A stretch of 64,000 bases of DNA, taken from the NCBI GenBank assembly GCA_047974625.1, contig JBKECK010000119.1:25292-89291 (forward strand), read 5' to 3'. The notes below the pieces were generated by a model that was not told the DNA's origin, did not search any database, and was given only the letters and a program-made list of their open reading frames with translations. Numbering within the stretch: position 1 is the stretch's first letter; each line of letters opens with the position of its first letter. Source of the DNA: CADEDH01 sp047974625 (lineage in GTDB: Bacteria; Actinomycetota; Acidimicrobiia; Acidimicrobiales; SZUA-35). Shown piece after piece: positions 24,884 to 34,200 of this stretch. A program made the position numbers and the translations under genes.

Positions 24884-25936
24884 ATGGCGCCGTCCAAGTC
24901 CACCAAGACCGCCCCTACCCCCGCCGCCTGGGAGAGCCGGGCGGTGGTCCGCCTCATCGAAGCCGGTTGCGCCGCCGAGTGCCCGCTCTGTGGCGAGCGG
25001 GTGAAGTTCCGAGCCCGCCAGCGGGACCAGCAGGTCATCTGCAACGTGTACGACGACGGGGTGTGGCAGCGGGTGGAGCAGTACCACCTGGCCTGCTACG
25101 AGGAGGCCGGATCCCCCACGGTGAAGCCGGCTAATCCTCCCCGGGCGGGACCGGTTAGGGTGCACAGGGTGCCTGAGGGACCAGACGACGCCGACACCAA
25201 CGACCACAACCTGGCTCGCCAGCTGGCGGAGGACACCGGACGGCTCTTGGTGGAGCTCCGCCACCGGATGCTGGTCGAAGGCACCACCCACTGGGAACTG
25301 AAGGACGCCGGAGACCTCTCCGCCCACCAGTTCATCGTGGAGACCCTGGCCCGGGCCCGTCCCGACGACGCGGTCCTCTCCGAGGAGGGCGCGGACCGCC
25401 GCGAGCGGTTGTCGGCCGACCGGGTCTGGATCGTGGACCCGTTGGACGGTACCCGGGAGTTCGCCGAGCCGCCCCGCATCGACTGGGCCGTCCACATCGC
25501 CCTGGTCACCAACGGCGACCCGATCGTCGGAGCCGTCGCCCTGCCCGCCGAGGAGATCGTGCTGGGCACCGATCCGGCCCCAGTCCTGCCGGACCCGGCC
25601 GGCCCCCGGCCCCGGGTGATCGTCAGCCGCACCCGGCGGCCCCCGGCGGCCCAGATGCTGGCCCGGGACCTGGGCGCCGAGTACATCGAGATGGGTTCGG
25701 CCGGGGCCAAGGCCATGGCCGTGGTGCGGGGCCAGGCCGACATCTACGCCCACTCCGGCGGCCAGTACGAATGGGACTCCTGCGCCCCGGTGGCGGTGGC
25801 CAAGGCGGCCGGTCTGCACTGCTCCCGACTCGACGGATCCCCGATGGTGTACAACAATCCTGATCCGTACCTGCCGGATCTGCTCATCTGCCGGCCCGAA
25901 TGGGCCGAGCGGTGCCTGACCATTCTCAACGGATGA
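24884..25936 (+). CDS. Zinc-ribbon-like domain fused to a CysQ/inositol-monophosphatase-family phosphatase
   Basis: Residues 1-~90 carry AAECPLCGERVKF and YHLACYEEAG (CxxC plus HxxxC), a probable zinc knuckle often encoded as its own small gene. From ~95 the protein is a CysQ-like phosphatase: SEEGA (metal Glu), VDPLDGTREF (the DPLDGT metal motif), and SAGAKAMAVVRGQADIYAH with EWDSCAP. CysQ enzymes remove the 3'-phosphate of PAP or act on inositol phosphates. No stop separates the halves, so a 350-aa fusion is encoded. An in-frame GTG at 25169 with TAGGGT 7 nt upstream could also give a stand-alone 255-aa CysQ. The gene overlaps the next one by 4 nt. Confidence 0.85.
   Translation: MAPSKSTKTAPTPAAWESRAVVRLIEAGCAAECPLCGERVKFRARQRDQQVICNVYDDGVWQRVEQYHLACYEEAGSPTVKPANPPRAGPVRVHRVPEGPDDADTNDHNLARQLAEDTGRLLVELRHRMLVEGTTHWELKDAGDLSAHQFIVETLARARPDDAVLSEEGADRRERLSADRVWIVDPLDGTREFAEPPRIDWAVHIALVTNGDPIVGAVALPAEEIVLGTDPAPVLPDPAGPRPRVIVSRTRRPPAAQMLARDLGAEYIEMGSAGAKAMAVVRGQADIYAHSGGQYEWDSCAPVAVAKAAGLHCSRLDGSPMVYNNPDPYLPDLLICRPEWAERCLTILNG
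25156..25161 (+). promoter_or_regulatory. Possible internal -10 box for a short CysQ form
   Basis: TAGGGT, identical to the boxes at 14682 and 47450, lies 7 nt before an in-frame GTG at 25169 that would start exactly at the phosphatase domain. Confidence 0.4.
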
Positions 25937-26778
25937 CCGAACCCACCTCCCCTCCCCTCGCCCCCGACCAGCTCAAGGCCACCACCTACGAGGTCCGGGG
26001 CCGCACCGCCGTCATCACCCTCAACCGTCCCCACCGGGGCAACGCCTGGACCGGCCGGATGCACGCCGAGTACCGGACCCTGATCGAACGGGCCGAACGG
26101 GACCCAGAGGTGAGGGTTACGGTGGTGACCGGGGCCGGCTGGGCGTTCTGCGTCGGCGGCGACGCCGAGGCCCTGTCGGGTCACGCCGCCCGGGGCGACT
26201 ACGACGACGGGCTCCGCGGCGACGAGGCCACCCCGGGCTACGGCTACCGGCCGGAGTTCGACCATCCGCTCGCCTTCCATTACGGCCTGACCAAGCCGGT
26301 GATCGCCGCGATCAACGGCCCGGCTGCCGGGATCGGCCTCGTCCTGGCCTGCTTCGCCGACCTCCGGTTCGCCGCCCCCGGAGTGAAGCTCACCGCCGCC
26401 CACGGCAAGTTGAACATGCCGGCCGAATACGGCTTGTCGTGGCTCCTGCCCCGCCTCATCGGGCTGAGCCCGGCCATGGACATCCTCCTCACCTCTCGGG
26501 TGGTGCTCACCGAGGAGGCCGCCGGCCTCCACCTGGTCAACCAGCTGCACCCGGCCGACGAGCTGATCGACCGGACCCTGGCCTTCGCCGACGAACTGGC
26601 CGGCACCGTCTCGGCCCGCTCCCTCACCGAGACCCGGCGGCAGGTCTACGACGACCTCCACGGTGACGTGGGCAGTTCGGTGGATCACTCCCTGGCCCTG
26701 TTCTCCGAGATGATGGGCGAGCCCGACTTCGCCGAAGGGGTGCGGGCCATGCGCGAGAAGCGCCGCCCGAACTTCTGA
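25933..26778 (+). CDS. Enoyl-CoA hydratase/isomerase (crotonase family), 281 aa
   Basis: Crotonase fold: AVITLNRPHRGNAW at ~30, VTGAGWAFCVGGDAEAL (first oxyanion-hole Gly), KPVIAAINGPAAGIGLVLAC (second oxyanion segment), then YGLSWLLPRLIG with the acidic catalytic region. Acts on acyl-CoA esters in fatty-acid or related beta-oxidation. An insert (~residues 85-115, Gly/Asp-rich) sits before the KPVIAA strand. ATG overlaps the CysQ stop by 4 nt, so the two are coupled although functionally unrelated. It ends before the ABC1 kinase gene. Confidence 0.93.
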   Translation: MTEPTSPPLAPDQLKATTYEVRGRTAVITLNRPHRGNAWTGRMHAEYRTLIERAERDPEVRVTVVTGAGWAFCVGGDAEALSGHAARGDYDDGLRGDEATPGYGYRPEFDHPLAFHYGLTKPVIAAINGPAAGIGLVLACFADLRFAAPGVKLTAAHGKLNMPAEYGLSWLLPRLIGLSPAMDILLTSRVVLTEEAAGLHLVNQLHPADELIDRTLAFADELAGTVSARSLTETRRQVYDDLHGDVGSSVDHSLALFSEMMGEPDFAEGVRAMREKRRPNF

Positions 26779-26874
26779 CCGCCCCCTCCCCCCGGGACCC
26801 AGCCCCGTCCACCCGCACCCAACGGATCGGGTCGCCGCGTTCCGAACGGTTGTTCTAGGCGCCAGACTGGAACG

Positions 26875-28182
26875 GTGACCGTGTCCGTACCTGCCAACGA
26901 TCTGCACCTCGGGTCGTTCTCCGAGCAACCGGCGTGGAGCCTGGCCGACCAGCAACCGCGGTGGCGGTCCGGTGTGGCCGCCCTGCGCCGCCGGCTCGCC
27001 CGCGAAATCCCTCACCTCACCACCCCACCACGACTCCCCCCGATCGGGCGGGCCGCTGTGGTGCTCCGCCACCTGGGTTGGGCCATCGGAGCCTGGTACG
27101 TGAGGGACCGCGGCACCGACCGCTCCCGGGCGGAGCTGTCGCGCCGCTTCCGAGAGGCGGCCGAGGCCCTCGGCCCCACCTACATCAAGCTGGCCCAGAT
27201 CATCTCGGCCGGTGAGGGCGTCTTTCCTCCCGAACTGGTGGCCGAATGCCGCAAGTGCCGGGATCAGGTGCCGTCGGTGCCCTACGAGGAGGTCGTGGCC
27301 GTCATCGAGCAGGATCTCGGCCAGCCCCTGCACCGGGTGTTCTCCTCCTTCGAACCGATCCCGGTGGCCGCCGCCTCGATCGCCCAGGTGCACCGGGCGG
27401 TACTGACCACCGGAGAGGCGGTGGTGGTGAAGGTCCAGCGGCCGGGGATCGACGTCGTGGTCCGCCGTGACCTGAAGGTGCTCTCCTGGCTGGCCCCGTT
27501 CCTGGTGGGCCGGATCCCGGTGTCGGCGCTGGCCAACCCGCCCGCCCTGGTGGAACTGTTCGCCGAGACGATCGTGGAGGAGCTCGACTTCCGCCTCGAG
27601 GCCGACAACATGCTCGACGTAGCCCGGGTGTTCGTCGAACTGGGCCAGGCCGGGTTCGTGGTGCCCCGCCCCCACCCCCGCTACGTGACCCGCCGGGTGC
27701 TGGTCATGGAACGGCTCAACGGGTTCGCCTTCGACGACGTCGGCGGCATCACGGGTGCCGGGGTGGACCCCCACGACGTGATCCACACGGCCATGATCGG
27801 CTTCCTCGAAGGGGCGTTCCTGCACGGCGTCTTCCACGGCGACCTCCACGCCGGCAACCTGTTCGTGCTCGACGACGGCCGGGTGGGCCTGGTGGACTTC
27901 GGGATCACGGGGCGCCTCACCCAGCTCGAACGCATGGCCTTCCTGCGGCTGATGATGTCCTCCACCAGCAACGATCTGCGGGGCCAGGTGGCCGCCCTAC
28001 GGGATCTCGGTGCCCTCCCCGCTGACACCGACATCGACCGGGTGATCGAGGACCTCGGCCTGGACGGCCCCCCCATCGACCCCACCAAGATGGCCCCCGA
28101 GGAGCTCATCGCCGAGATACAGCGGATCATCAAAGCACTCATCGTCTACGGGGCACGCATGCCCAAGCCGATGATGAACTAA
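26875..28182 (+). CDS. ABC1/UbiB-family atypical kinase, ended early by in-frame stops
   Basis: 435 residues before the first stop. Family marks: KxGQ-like LGPTYIKLAQIISAGEGVFP, the Ala-rich nucleotide loop PVAAASIAQVHRA, VVVKVQRPGI (ATP-anchoring Lys), EELDFRLEADNM, HGDLHAGNLFV (catalytic Asp) and VDFGITGRL (metal Asp). ABC1 proteins bind ATP and regulate lipid/quinone metabolism at the membrane. The core is complete, but the reading ends at GARMPKPMMN-TAA (28180-28182). After a second TAA at 28201 the same frame continues with family-like sequence to 28464, so the gene appears truncated by a short AT-rich patch. GTG 26875 is the start. Confidence 0.85.
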   Translation: MTVSVPANDLHLGSFSEQPAWSLADQQPRWRSGVAALRRRLAREIPHLTTPPRLPPIGRAAVVLRHLGWAIGAWYVRDRGTDRSRAELSRRFREAAEALGPTYIKLAQIISAGEGVFPPELVAECRKCRDQVPSVPYEEVVAVIEQDLGQPLHRVFSSFEPIPVAAASIAQVHRAVLTTGEAVVVKVQRPGIDVVVRRDLKVLSWLAPFLVGRIPVSALANPPALVELFAETIVEELDFRLEADNMLDVARVFVELGQAGFVVPRPHPRYVTRRVLVMERLNGFAFDDVGGITGAGVDPHDVIHTAMIGFLEGAFLHGVFHGDLHAGNLFVLDDGRVGLVDFGITGRLTQLERMAFLRLMMSSTSNDLRGQVAALRDLGALPADTDIDRVIEDLGLDGPPIDPTKMAPEELIAEIQRIIKALIVYGARMPKPMMN

Positions 28183-28203
28183 GACAAGAACATGAAAATC
28201 TAA

Positions 28204-28464
28204 GACTGTACAATCGCCACACAAGCCCCAGACCTCGACCTGTACGCCATGATCACCACCGTCGCCACCCACTTCGCCACCACCCACGGGGCCGCCATCG
28301 CCGCCCAGCTGGGTGAGGACCCGGCCGGGTGGTCGGTAGACACCAGCGGGTTCCGGGCCGGTTTCGGGGTGGACCCGGACGAAACCACCAGCATGACCTA
28401 CGCCGAGCTCAAACAACGCCGGGAACTGATCAGCCGCCGGCTCGGCGGGCGGCTGGCCGAATGA
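28204..28464 (+). pseudogene. Detached C-terminal segment of the ABC1 kinase
   Basis: Same frame as the kinase. After two TAA codons (28180, 28201) it reads DCTIATQAPDLDLYAMIT and then a helical, charged tail ending RRLGGRLAE. The stretch KNM..DCTIAT.APDLDL aligns by eye with the usual ABC1 C-terminus. The ATG at 28249 could restart translation as a 71-aa product, but it has no ribosome site. The TGA stop overlaps the nucS ATG (ATGA at 28461), so this frame was probably translated into nucS originally. Confidence 0.6.
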
Positions 28465-29120
28465 GACTGGTGATCGCCGAATGCACCGTCGACTACAACG
28501 GCCGGCTCGACGCCCACCTGCCCCGGGCCACCCGGCTGATCATGGTCAAGGCCGACGGTTGCGTCGCCGTCCACGCCGACGGAGGCGCCTACAAGCCGTT
28601 GAACTGGATGACCGCACCCAATCTGCGGGTGGAGGATGAGGACGCCTGGGTGGTCACCAACCCCAAGGGCGAGACCCTCACCATCACCCTGCACGAGGTG
28701 TTCAGCGACGTGGCCCACGACCTGGGCGACGATCCCGGCCTCCTCAAGGACGGTGTGGAGGCCCACATCCAGGAGCTGCTCGCGGTCGACCCGGCCCGGC
28801 TCGGCCCCGGCATGCGCCTGATCCGCCGGGAGTACCCCACCGAGATCGGACCGGTGGATCTGCTGTGCCGGGACGGTGACGATCGGGTGGTGGCCGTCGA
28901 GGTGAAACGCCGGGGTGAGATTGACGGCGTGGAACAGCTCACGCGCTACCTCGACTTCCTCAACCGGCAGGCTGATCTATCCCCCGTCCGGGGCCTGTTC
29001 GTGGCCCAGCAGATCAAACCCCAGGCCCGGACGCTGGCCACCGACCGGGGGATCGACTGGCTCGAGGTGGACTACGACGAGTTGCGGGGCATCGAACGCC
29101 CCCAGCAGAGCCTGTTCTGA
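28461..29120 (+). CDS. nucS: Endonuclease NucS (EndoMS), actinobacterial mismatch repair
   Basis: 219 residues, the family's usual size. The N-terminal half (VIAECTVDYNGRLDAHLPRA, YKPLNWMTAP) is the mismatch-binding barrel. The C-terminal half is a PD-(D/E)xK nuclease with D133 in GPVDLL, then E147 and K149 in VVAVEVKRR, plus EQLTRYLDFLNR. NucS cuts both strands at G-T, T-T and G-G mismatches and replaces MutS/MutL in many actinobacteria. The chain ends QQSLF (215-219), matching a sliding-clamp-binding motif. ATG overlaps the stop of the ABC1 kinase frame, so its expression may depend on reading through that damaged gene or on a nearer promoter. Confidence 0.95.
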   Translation: MRLVIAECTVDYNGRLDAHLPRATRLIMVKADGCVAVHADGGAYKPLNWMTAPNLRVEDEDAWVVTNPKGETLTITLHEVFSDVAHDLGDDPGLLKDGVEAHIQELLAVDPARLGPGMRLIRREYPTEIGPVDLLCRDGDDRVVAVEVKRRGEIDGVEQLTRYLDFLNRQADLSPVRGLFVAQQIKPQARTLATDRGIDWLEVDYDELRGIERPQQSLF

Positions 29121-29123
29121 GCG

Positions 29124-29161
29124 CTCCCGCCCCGGTCCCTGGGTCGGGAGCGGGGCGGGAG
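29124..29161. terminator. Bidirectional hairpin between nucS and the MaoC gene
   Basis: CTCCCGCCCCG and CGGGGCGGGAG form a perfect 11-bp stem around a 16-nt loop, directly after the nucS stop and between convergent genes. No T-tract is present, as is common in high-G+C actinobacteria. Confidence 0.65.
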
Positions 29162-29202
29162 GCCGGTGTGCTTTAGGAGGGTGCCGATCAGGCCGGTGTC
29201 GA

Positions 29203-30075
29203 TCAGGAGGTGTAGGTCACCCCGCCGTTGTCGATCACGACGCGACCGTCGCCACCGAGGGTCTGGAAGATGGCGGAACCGTCGCCGTTCTCCCACATCC
29301 GGACGGTGAGGGCCTCACCGGGCAGGACGGGCGAGCTGAACCGGGCTTCCATGCCGGTGAACCGGGACGGATCGGAGCCGCACAGGGTGTGCAGCAGGGC
29401 CCGACCGGTGAACCCGTAGGTGCAGAGACCGTGCAGGATCGGCTTGGGGAAGCCGCCGACGTCGGAGAACTGCTTGTCGGAGTGGAGCGGATTGCGATCG
29501 CCGCACAGCCGGTAGAGCAGGGCCTGGTCGGGCCGGGTCTGGTAGGTGACCTCGTGGTTCGGGGGCGTGTCCGGGGCGACGTTGGCCTTCTCGGTCGGGC
29601 CGCGATCGCCGCCGAAGCCTCCCTCCCCCCGGATGAACATCGACGAGGTGGCCTCGTAGAGGGGCTGACCGTCGGCCACCAGGGTGCCCACGGTCTTGGT
29701 GACGACGACGCCACCCTTGCCCTTGTCGTAGATACCGGTGATCTCGTCGACGGTCTCGACCTCACCACTGGTCGGGAGGGGGCGCAGGAGCTTGATGCCC
29801 TGCTCGCCGTGCACCAGCATGCGGGGGTCGTAGGTTCCGGCCTGGCTCACCGCGGACTTCCCGCCCTTGGAGGTGAAGCCGAAGAGCACCACCATGGTGG
29901 GGAAGACCTGCTGGTCGACCCCGGCGGTGTTCTCGGTGGTGAACTCCAGTTCGTAGCCGACCGGGTCTTGGACGCCGGCACCGATACCGAGCGCGTAGAG
30001 CATGGCGTCGTCGCTGGTCCACGACGCGCGGCGAGGCTCGCCCTTGGCGCCGACGGCATCAGGATTCAGTGGCAT
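29203..30075 (-). CDS. MaoC-type 2-enoyl-CoA hydratase (hydratase 2), 290 aa
   Basis: Double hot-dog protein. The catalytic hot-dog carries YRLCGDRNPLHSD (Asp-His hydratase-2 motif) followed by FPKPILHGLCTYGFTGRAL. The N-terminal half resembles the non-catalytic hot-dog of eukaryotic MFE-2 and mycobacterial HtdY/ChsH-like enzymes. It hydrates trans-2-enoyl-CoA to (3R)-hydroxyacyl-CoA. It lies 99 nt downstream of an SDR that resembles the dehydrogenase domain of MFE-2, so the pair may perform two consecutive steps. It begins MPLNPDAVG at 30075 with GGAGG about 10 nt upstream. Confidence 0.92.
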   Translation of the reverse strand: MPLNPDAVGAKGEPRRASWTSDDAMLYALGIGAGVQDPVGYELEFTTENTAGVDQQVFPTMVVLFGFTSKGGKSAVSQAGTYDPRMLVHGEQGIKLLRPLPTSGEVETVDEITGIYDKGKGGVVVTKTVGTLVADGQPLYEATSSMFIRGEGGFGGDRGPTEKANVAPDTPPNHEVTYQTRPDQALLYRLCGDRNPLHSDKQFSDVGGFPKPILHGLCTYGFTGRALLHTLCGSDPSRFTGMEARFSSPVLPGEALTVRMWENGDGSAIFQTLGGDGRVVIDNGGVTYTS

Positions 30076-30174
30076 CGTTCAGTTTCCTCCGTTGGAATCA
30101 TTGGTTCGACGATGGGGGTGGGTTGGGGGCCAACCCGTGCTGGCCGGCCCCCAAAAGGGACGGTTCGGACCGGC

Positions 30175-31101
30175 CTAGTACGGGGTGGGTCGCCCCGGGC
30201 CGGTGACCGGCTGGCCCTGCATGTCGGCGTTGGGGGCCGCCTCGCTCATCAGCTGCTTGACCAGCGGTCCGACGTCCTTGGGATCGTCGACCGGATCCAC
30301 CACGGGACCGCGGCGCCACGCCTCGGCCACACCCAGGACCTTGCCGCTGGCCTCGAACACCCGGCCGGTGACCTGGGCCGACTCCGGGCTGGCCAGCCAG
30401 GTGACGATGGGGGCGATCCAGCGGGGGCTCATGGCCTCCTTGCCCTCCTCGTCGAGCTGACCCATGCCGAGGTTCTCGGTCATCCGGGTGAGGGCCCCGG
30501 GGGCGACCGCGTTGACGGTGACCCCGTAACGGGCCATCTCCTGGGCCGCGATGATGGTGAAGGCGGCGATGCCGGCCTTGGCCGCGCCGTAGTTGGTCTG
30601 GCCCGGGTTCCCGTAGATGCCCGACACCGAGGTGGTGTTGATGATGCGGGCGTCGTTGGTCTCGCCGTTCTTGGACCGCTCACGCCAATAGGCAGCCGCC
30701 CAGCGGGCGGGAGCGAACGTGCCCTTCAGGTGCACCTGGATGACGGCGTCCCACTCGGCCTCGGTCATGTTGGCGAGCATGCGGTCCCGCAGGATGCCCG
30801 CGTTGTTGACCACCACGTCGAGACCACCGAAGGTCTCGACGGCCGTGTTGACCAGGCGCTGGGCGCCCTCCCAGTCCGAGACGTCGTCGCCGTTGACCAC
30901 GGCTTCGCCGCCCATGGCCTTGATCTCGTCGGCGACCTGCTGGGCCGGGGTGGCGTCGGCACCGGTGCCGTCCATCTCACCACCGAGGTCGTTGACCACA
31001 ACTTTGGCGCCATCCGACGCCAACATGAGGGCGTGCTCGCGCCCGATTCCCCGGGCCGCCCCGGTGACGATGGCAACACGCCCGTCGCAAAGACCACTCA
31101 T
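30175..31101 (-). CDS. MFE-2-like (3R)-hydroxyacyl-CoA dehydrogenase, SDR family, 308 aa
   Basis: Classical SDR: VAIVTGAARGIGREHALMLA (TGxxxGxG) at ~10, VVVNDLGGEMDGTG (typical of the MFE-2 branch), NNAGILRD, catalytic Ser in TTSVSGIYG and YGAAKAG (YxxxK). The ~60-residue C-terminal extension (DDPKDVGPLVKQLMSEAAPN) is also seen in this branch. ATG 31101 has an excellent ribosome site (GGAGGT, 6 nt upstream); the frame is open much further upstream but that part is antisense to the VanW gene and is not coding. First gene of the SDR-MaoC pair. Confidence 0.93.
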   Translation of the reverse strand: MSGLCDGRVAIVTGAARGIGREHALMLASDGAKVVVNDLGGEMDGTGADATPAQQVADEIKAMGGEAVVNGDDVSDWEGAQRLVNTAVETFGGLDVVVNNAGILRDRMLANMTEAEWDAVIQVHLKGTFAPARWAAAYWRERSKNGETNDARIINTTSVSGIYGNPGQTNYGAAKAGIAAFTIIAAQEMARYGVTVNAVAPGALTRMTENLGMGQLDEEGKEAMSPRWIAPIVTWLASPESAQVTGRVFEASGKVLGVAEAWRRGPVVDPVDDPKDVGPLVKQLMSEAAPNADMQGQPVTGPGRPTPY

Positions 31102-31200
31102 AGATACCTCCGTTTCGGGTGACGATCTTGTCACAGTGTCACGGCAATGCAGAAAATGGCTCCCACCGCTCCAGGCAAGACGATGGCAGACTGAACGACG

Positions 31201-34200
31201 GTGAGCGAGCCGACGATCAGAGCCCAGTCCGCCCAGGCCGCGACGCGTGACGCGTCGTCCGGCGATACTGGCGATCGCGCTGACGAACCAACCGTCGATG
31301 ACGAACCGGTGATCGTAGACGACCCGGGCGACGGTGACGAACCCTCCGACGCCGAGGGCGTCACCGGCACCACCGCAGGTGACGACGTAGGCCGCCGGGA
31401 TCACGGGTCCGGGCCGGCCGCCGGACCCCTCGGTCCGAGTCGCCCCCTGTTCCCCGGACTCGACGATCCGGACGACCTCCCCACCGAGCCGGCCCCCACC
31501 GGCGAGGTCTACGACGCCGCCATGGCCCGGGCCCTGGCCGACGGTCAGCCCCCACCCGGCGTCGACGATCCCGCCCGCATGGCCGAGGCGGGTCCGATCG
31601 CCATCGGCGTGCCGGTCGCTCCGGCCCCGGCCGACGCCGTTCCCGAGGGTGGCCCGGAGGACGACGTGGCCGATCTGGTCGACGCCGACCCGGCGACCGG
31701 TCCGGAACCGGCGGCCACCCGCGATTCCGCCAAACCTGACTCCGCCATACCCGACTCCGCCAACCCCGGCACCCTGGCGGACGCCGACGGCGGCAACGGC
31801 GCGTCCCAAGCCGACACCGCGGGCGTCGGCATCCAGTCCGCCCCCAAGGCCGGTCCGGCGGCCTCGCCCCCGGGCGAGTTCTTCATCGACGGTGCCCTGA
31901 TGGCGGCGGCAGTGACCGCGGCCATCCCCAACGTCGGCGACGGTGCCGACGGGCCCGCCCCAGTTGAAACGGGAACGGGCGACGACGGTCCCACCGCCGA
32001 AACCTCTGAGGAGGCCGCCGACGGCGAGGCCAACCCGGACTCCCTGATCGCCGAACGCCCGGCCGCCCACACCGGCCCAGCCCCTGACCAAGCCGCGACC
32101 ACCGGTCCGGCCACCGACCCGACCGCCGGCACCAGCGGGGCGGCGGAGACCGCCGTTCTGGCCGCCGGGGCGGCTGGCGGCACCGACCGTCCCACCGCGG
32201 CCGCTCCAGGGGCCGCCGAGGGGTCGAACACCCGCCCCGTGGCCGCCGACGGGCCGGCCCCGGCGCCGGGGAAGGACGGGGACTCCACCGACACCGCCGA
32301 TGCCCCGGGCCTGCCGACCACCGGCATGGGCCCGATCTCGGCCGACGACTTCCTGGCCGACCCAGCCGTCAACGCCCCCCTCACCCCGGGCCTGGACGAG
32401 CCCCGACCCGGGGCCGCGACGAGACCGGTCCGGAAGCCGTCCAGATCCGCCGCCGACAGCCTGTTCCCCACCCCGCCGGTCACCGGGCCGACAGCTCCGC
32501 CCACCAGCGCGCCAAACCCCGGCCGTGCGGCGGCCCCCGGGGCCACCCCACCCATCCCCGGCTCCCCGCCGACACCCCCCGGTGCCACGTCGACCAGTCC
32601 CGCCACAGCCACCTCCGGCACGACGTCCGCCAGCCCCGCGCCGACCCCGGGCGCGCCGACCACCCCCGGACCGGCCACCCCCGGTGTCACGTCCACCGGC
32701 ACCGATTCCCCACCGGCACCCGGTGCCACACCTCCGTTCCCCGGGGCGAGCACCCCCGGCACCGCCCCGGCCAAATCCGACACCACCCCAGGCGGCGGCA
32801 CCACCCCGGGAAGCGGCACCACCCCAGACGGCGACACCAGCTCGGGCACCGACGCCACCCCGGCCAAATCCGACACCAGCCCGGGCACCGACACCACCCC
32901 GGCCAAATCCGACACCAGCCCCGGCACCGACACCAGCCCGGCCAAATCCGACACCACCCCGGGCACCGACACCACCCCGGGCACCGACACCAGCCCGGAC
33001 ACCGCCCCGGACACCGGCGCCGCGTCCGGCGGCACGGGTCCGGATACAGCGCCCAATCCGGTGGTCGCGCCGGCGGCCGGAGCCGCCTCCGGCCCGAGCA
33101 CCACCGCACCGTCCTCCAAGCCGGGCATCCTCGCCACACCGGCGGCCGAAGCCCGCGCCCGCCGAACCACCCCGAACCGGGACGAGGCGGGAAAGACGGC
33201 CTCGCCCGACCAGGGCCGGACGACCGGCGGCGACGGGGTCGAGACCACCCAGCTGCCCCCCACGTCCACCGTCCCGATCAGCCGCCGGACGACCGATGAG
33301 TTCGAGCCATCGGGTCCGGACGGGGTGGGCCCGGGCCGACCGGCCACCGGGGTATCCGCCGATTCGGCCGCGGCCTCCACCGACGAGAGCCCGGCAGGGA
33401 CCGACCCGGACGATCCCGACGGCGGCCGACGGTCGTGGTCCACCGGCCGGCGGGTCCTCGTCGGTGTCCTAGCCCTCCTGCTGCTGTTCTACGCCGCATG
33501 GGCGATCGACCTGATGCGCACCAGCGGCCAGGTGACCCGCAACACCTCCGTCGATGGGGTGGCCATCGGCGGGGCCGATCGGGCCCGGCTGGAGACGGTC
33601 ACCACCGACCTGGAGGCTCAGCTGACCGACCGGGTGGTCACCGTCGAGGTCGGCGAGGACTCCGTCCCCTCCGACGCAACCTCGCTCGGGGCCCGTCTGG
33701 ACCGTGACGCCATCATCGACGACGCGCTCGGGTCCCGCCGGGTCCTCAATCCGCTCACCGGACCGTTCGTCTGGGTGTCCACCTTCCTGGGTGAGGAGGA
33801 CCTTCCCCTCGAGTACACGGTGCCCGACGACGCGGCCCAGACCGCGGTGGTGGACGTGCTCCGCCCCGGCCTGCCCCGGATCGCCGACCCGATGCTGGTG
33901 ATCGAGGACGACGCCCTGACCGTCATGCCCGGATCGACCGGGGTGGACGTCAACCCGGCCCAGCTGGCGGAGAACCTCACCACCGCCCTGTCCGAGGCCG
34001 ACGCCGACCCGGCCGAAACACCCGACCCCCTGGTCGTGACCGTGGACCCGGTTGTGGTGGAACCCACGGTGAGCAACGCCCAGATGGAGACCCTGGCCGA
34101 GGAAGCCAACGACGCCACCGACGGGACCACCGAGATCAAGGTCCTCGACCAGACCGCCGAGGTCGACGCGGCCACCCTGCGGGACTGGGTGGTCACCGAG

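Noticed and set aside
25744..27849. 701-codon minus frame across CysQ, crotonase and ABC1 kinase genes
   Set aside because: High-G+C shadow of three well-supported plus-strand genes; composition is His/Gly/Val-rich without any fold.
28170..28250. Diversity-generating retroelement variable region as cause of the altered kinase codons
   Set aside because: No reverse transcriptase or template repeat is visible in the window, and a variable region would not be expected to bring stop codons into a kinase.
31102..32091. N-terminal extension of the SDR frame far upstream on the minus strand
   Set aside because: It is antisense to the VanW gene, Gly/Arg/Val-rich, and a strong GGAGGT ribosome site fixes the SDR start at 31101.
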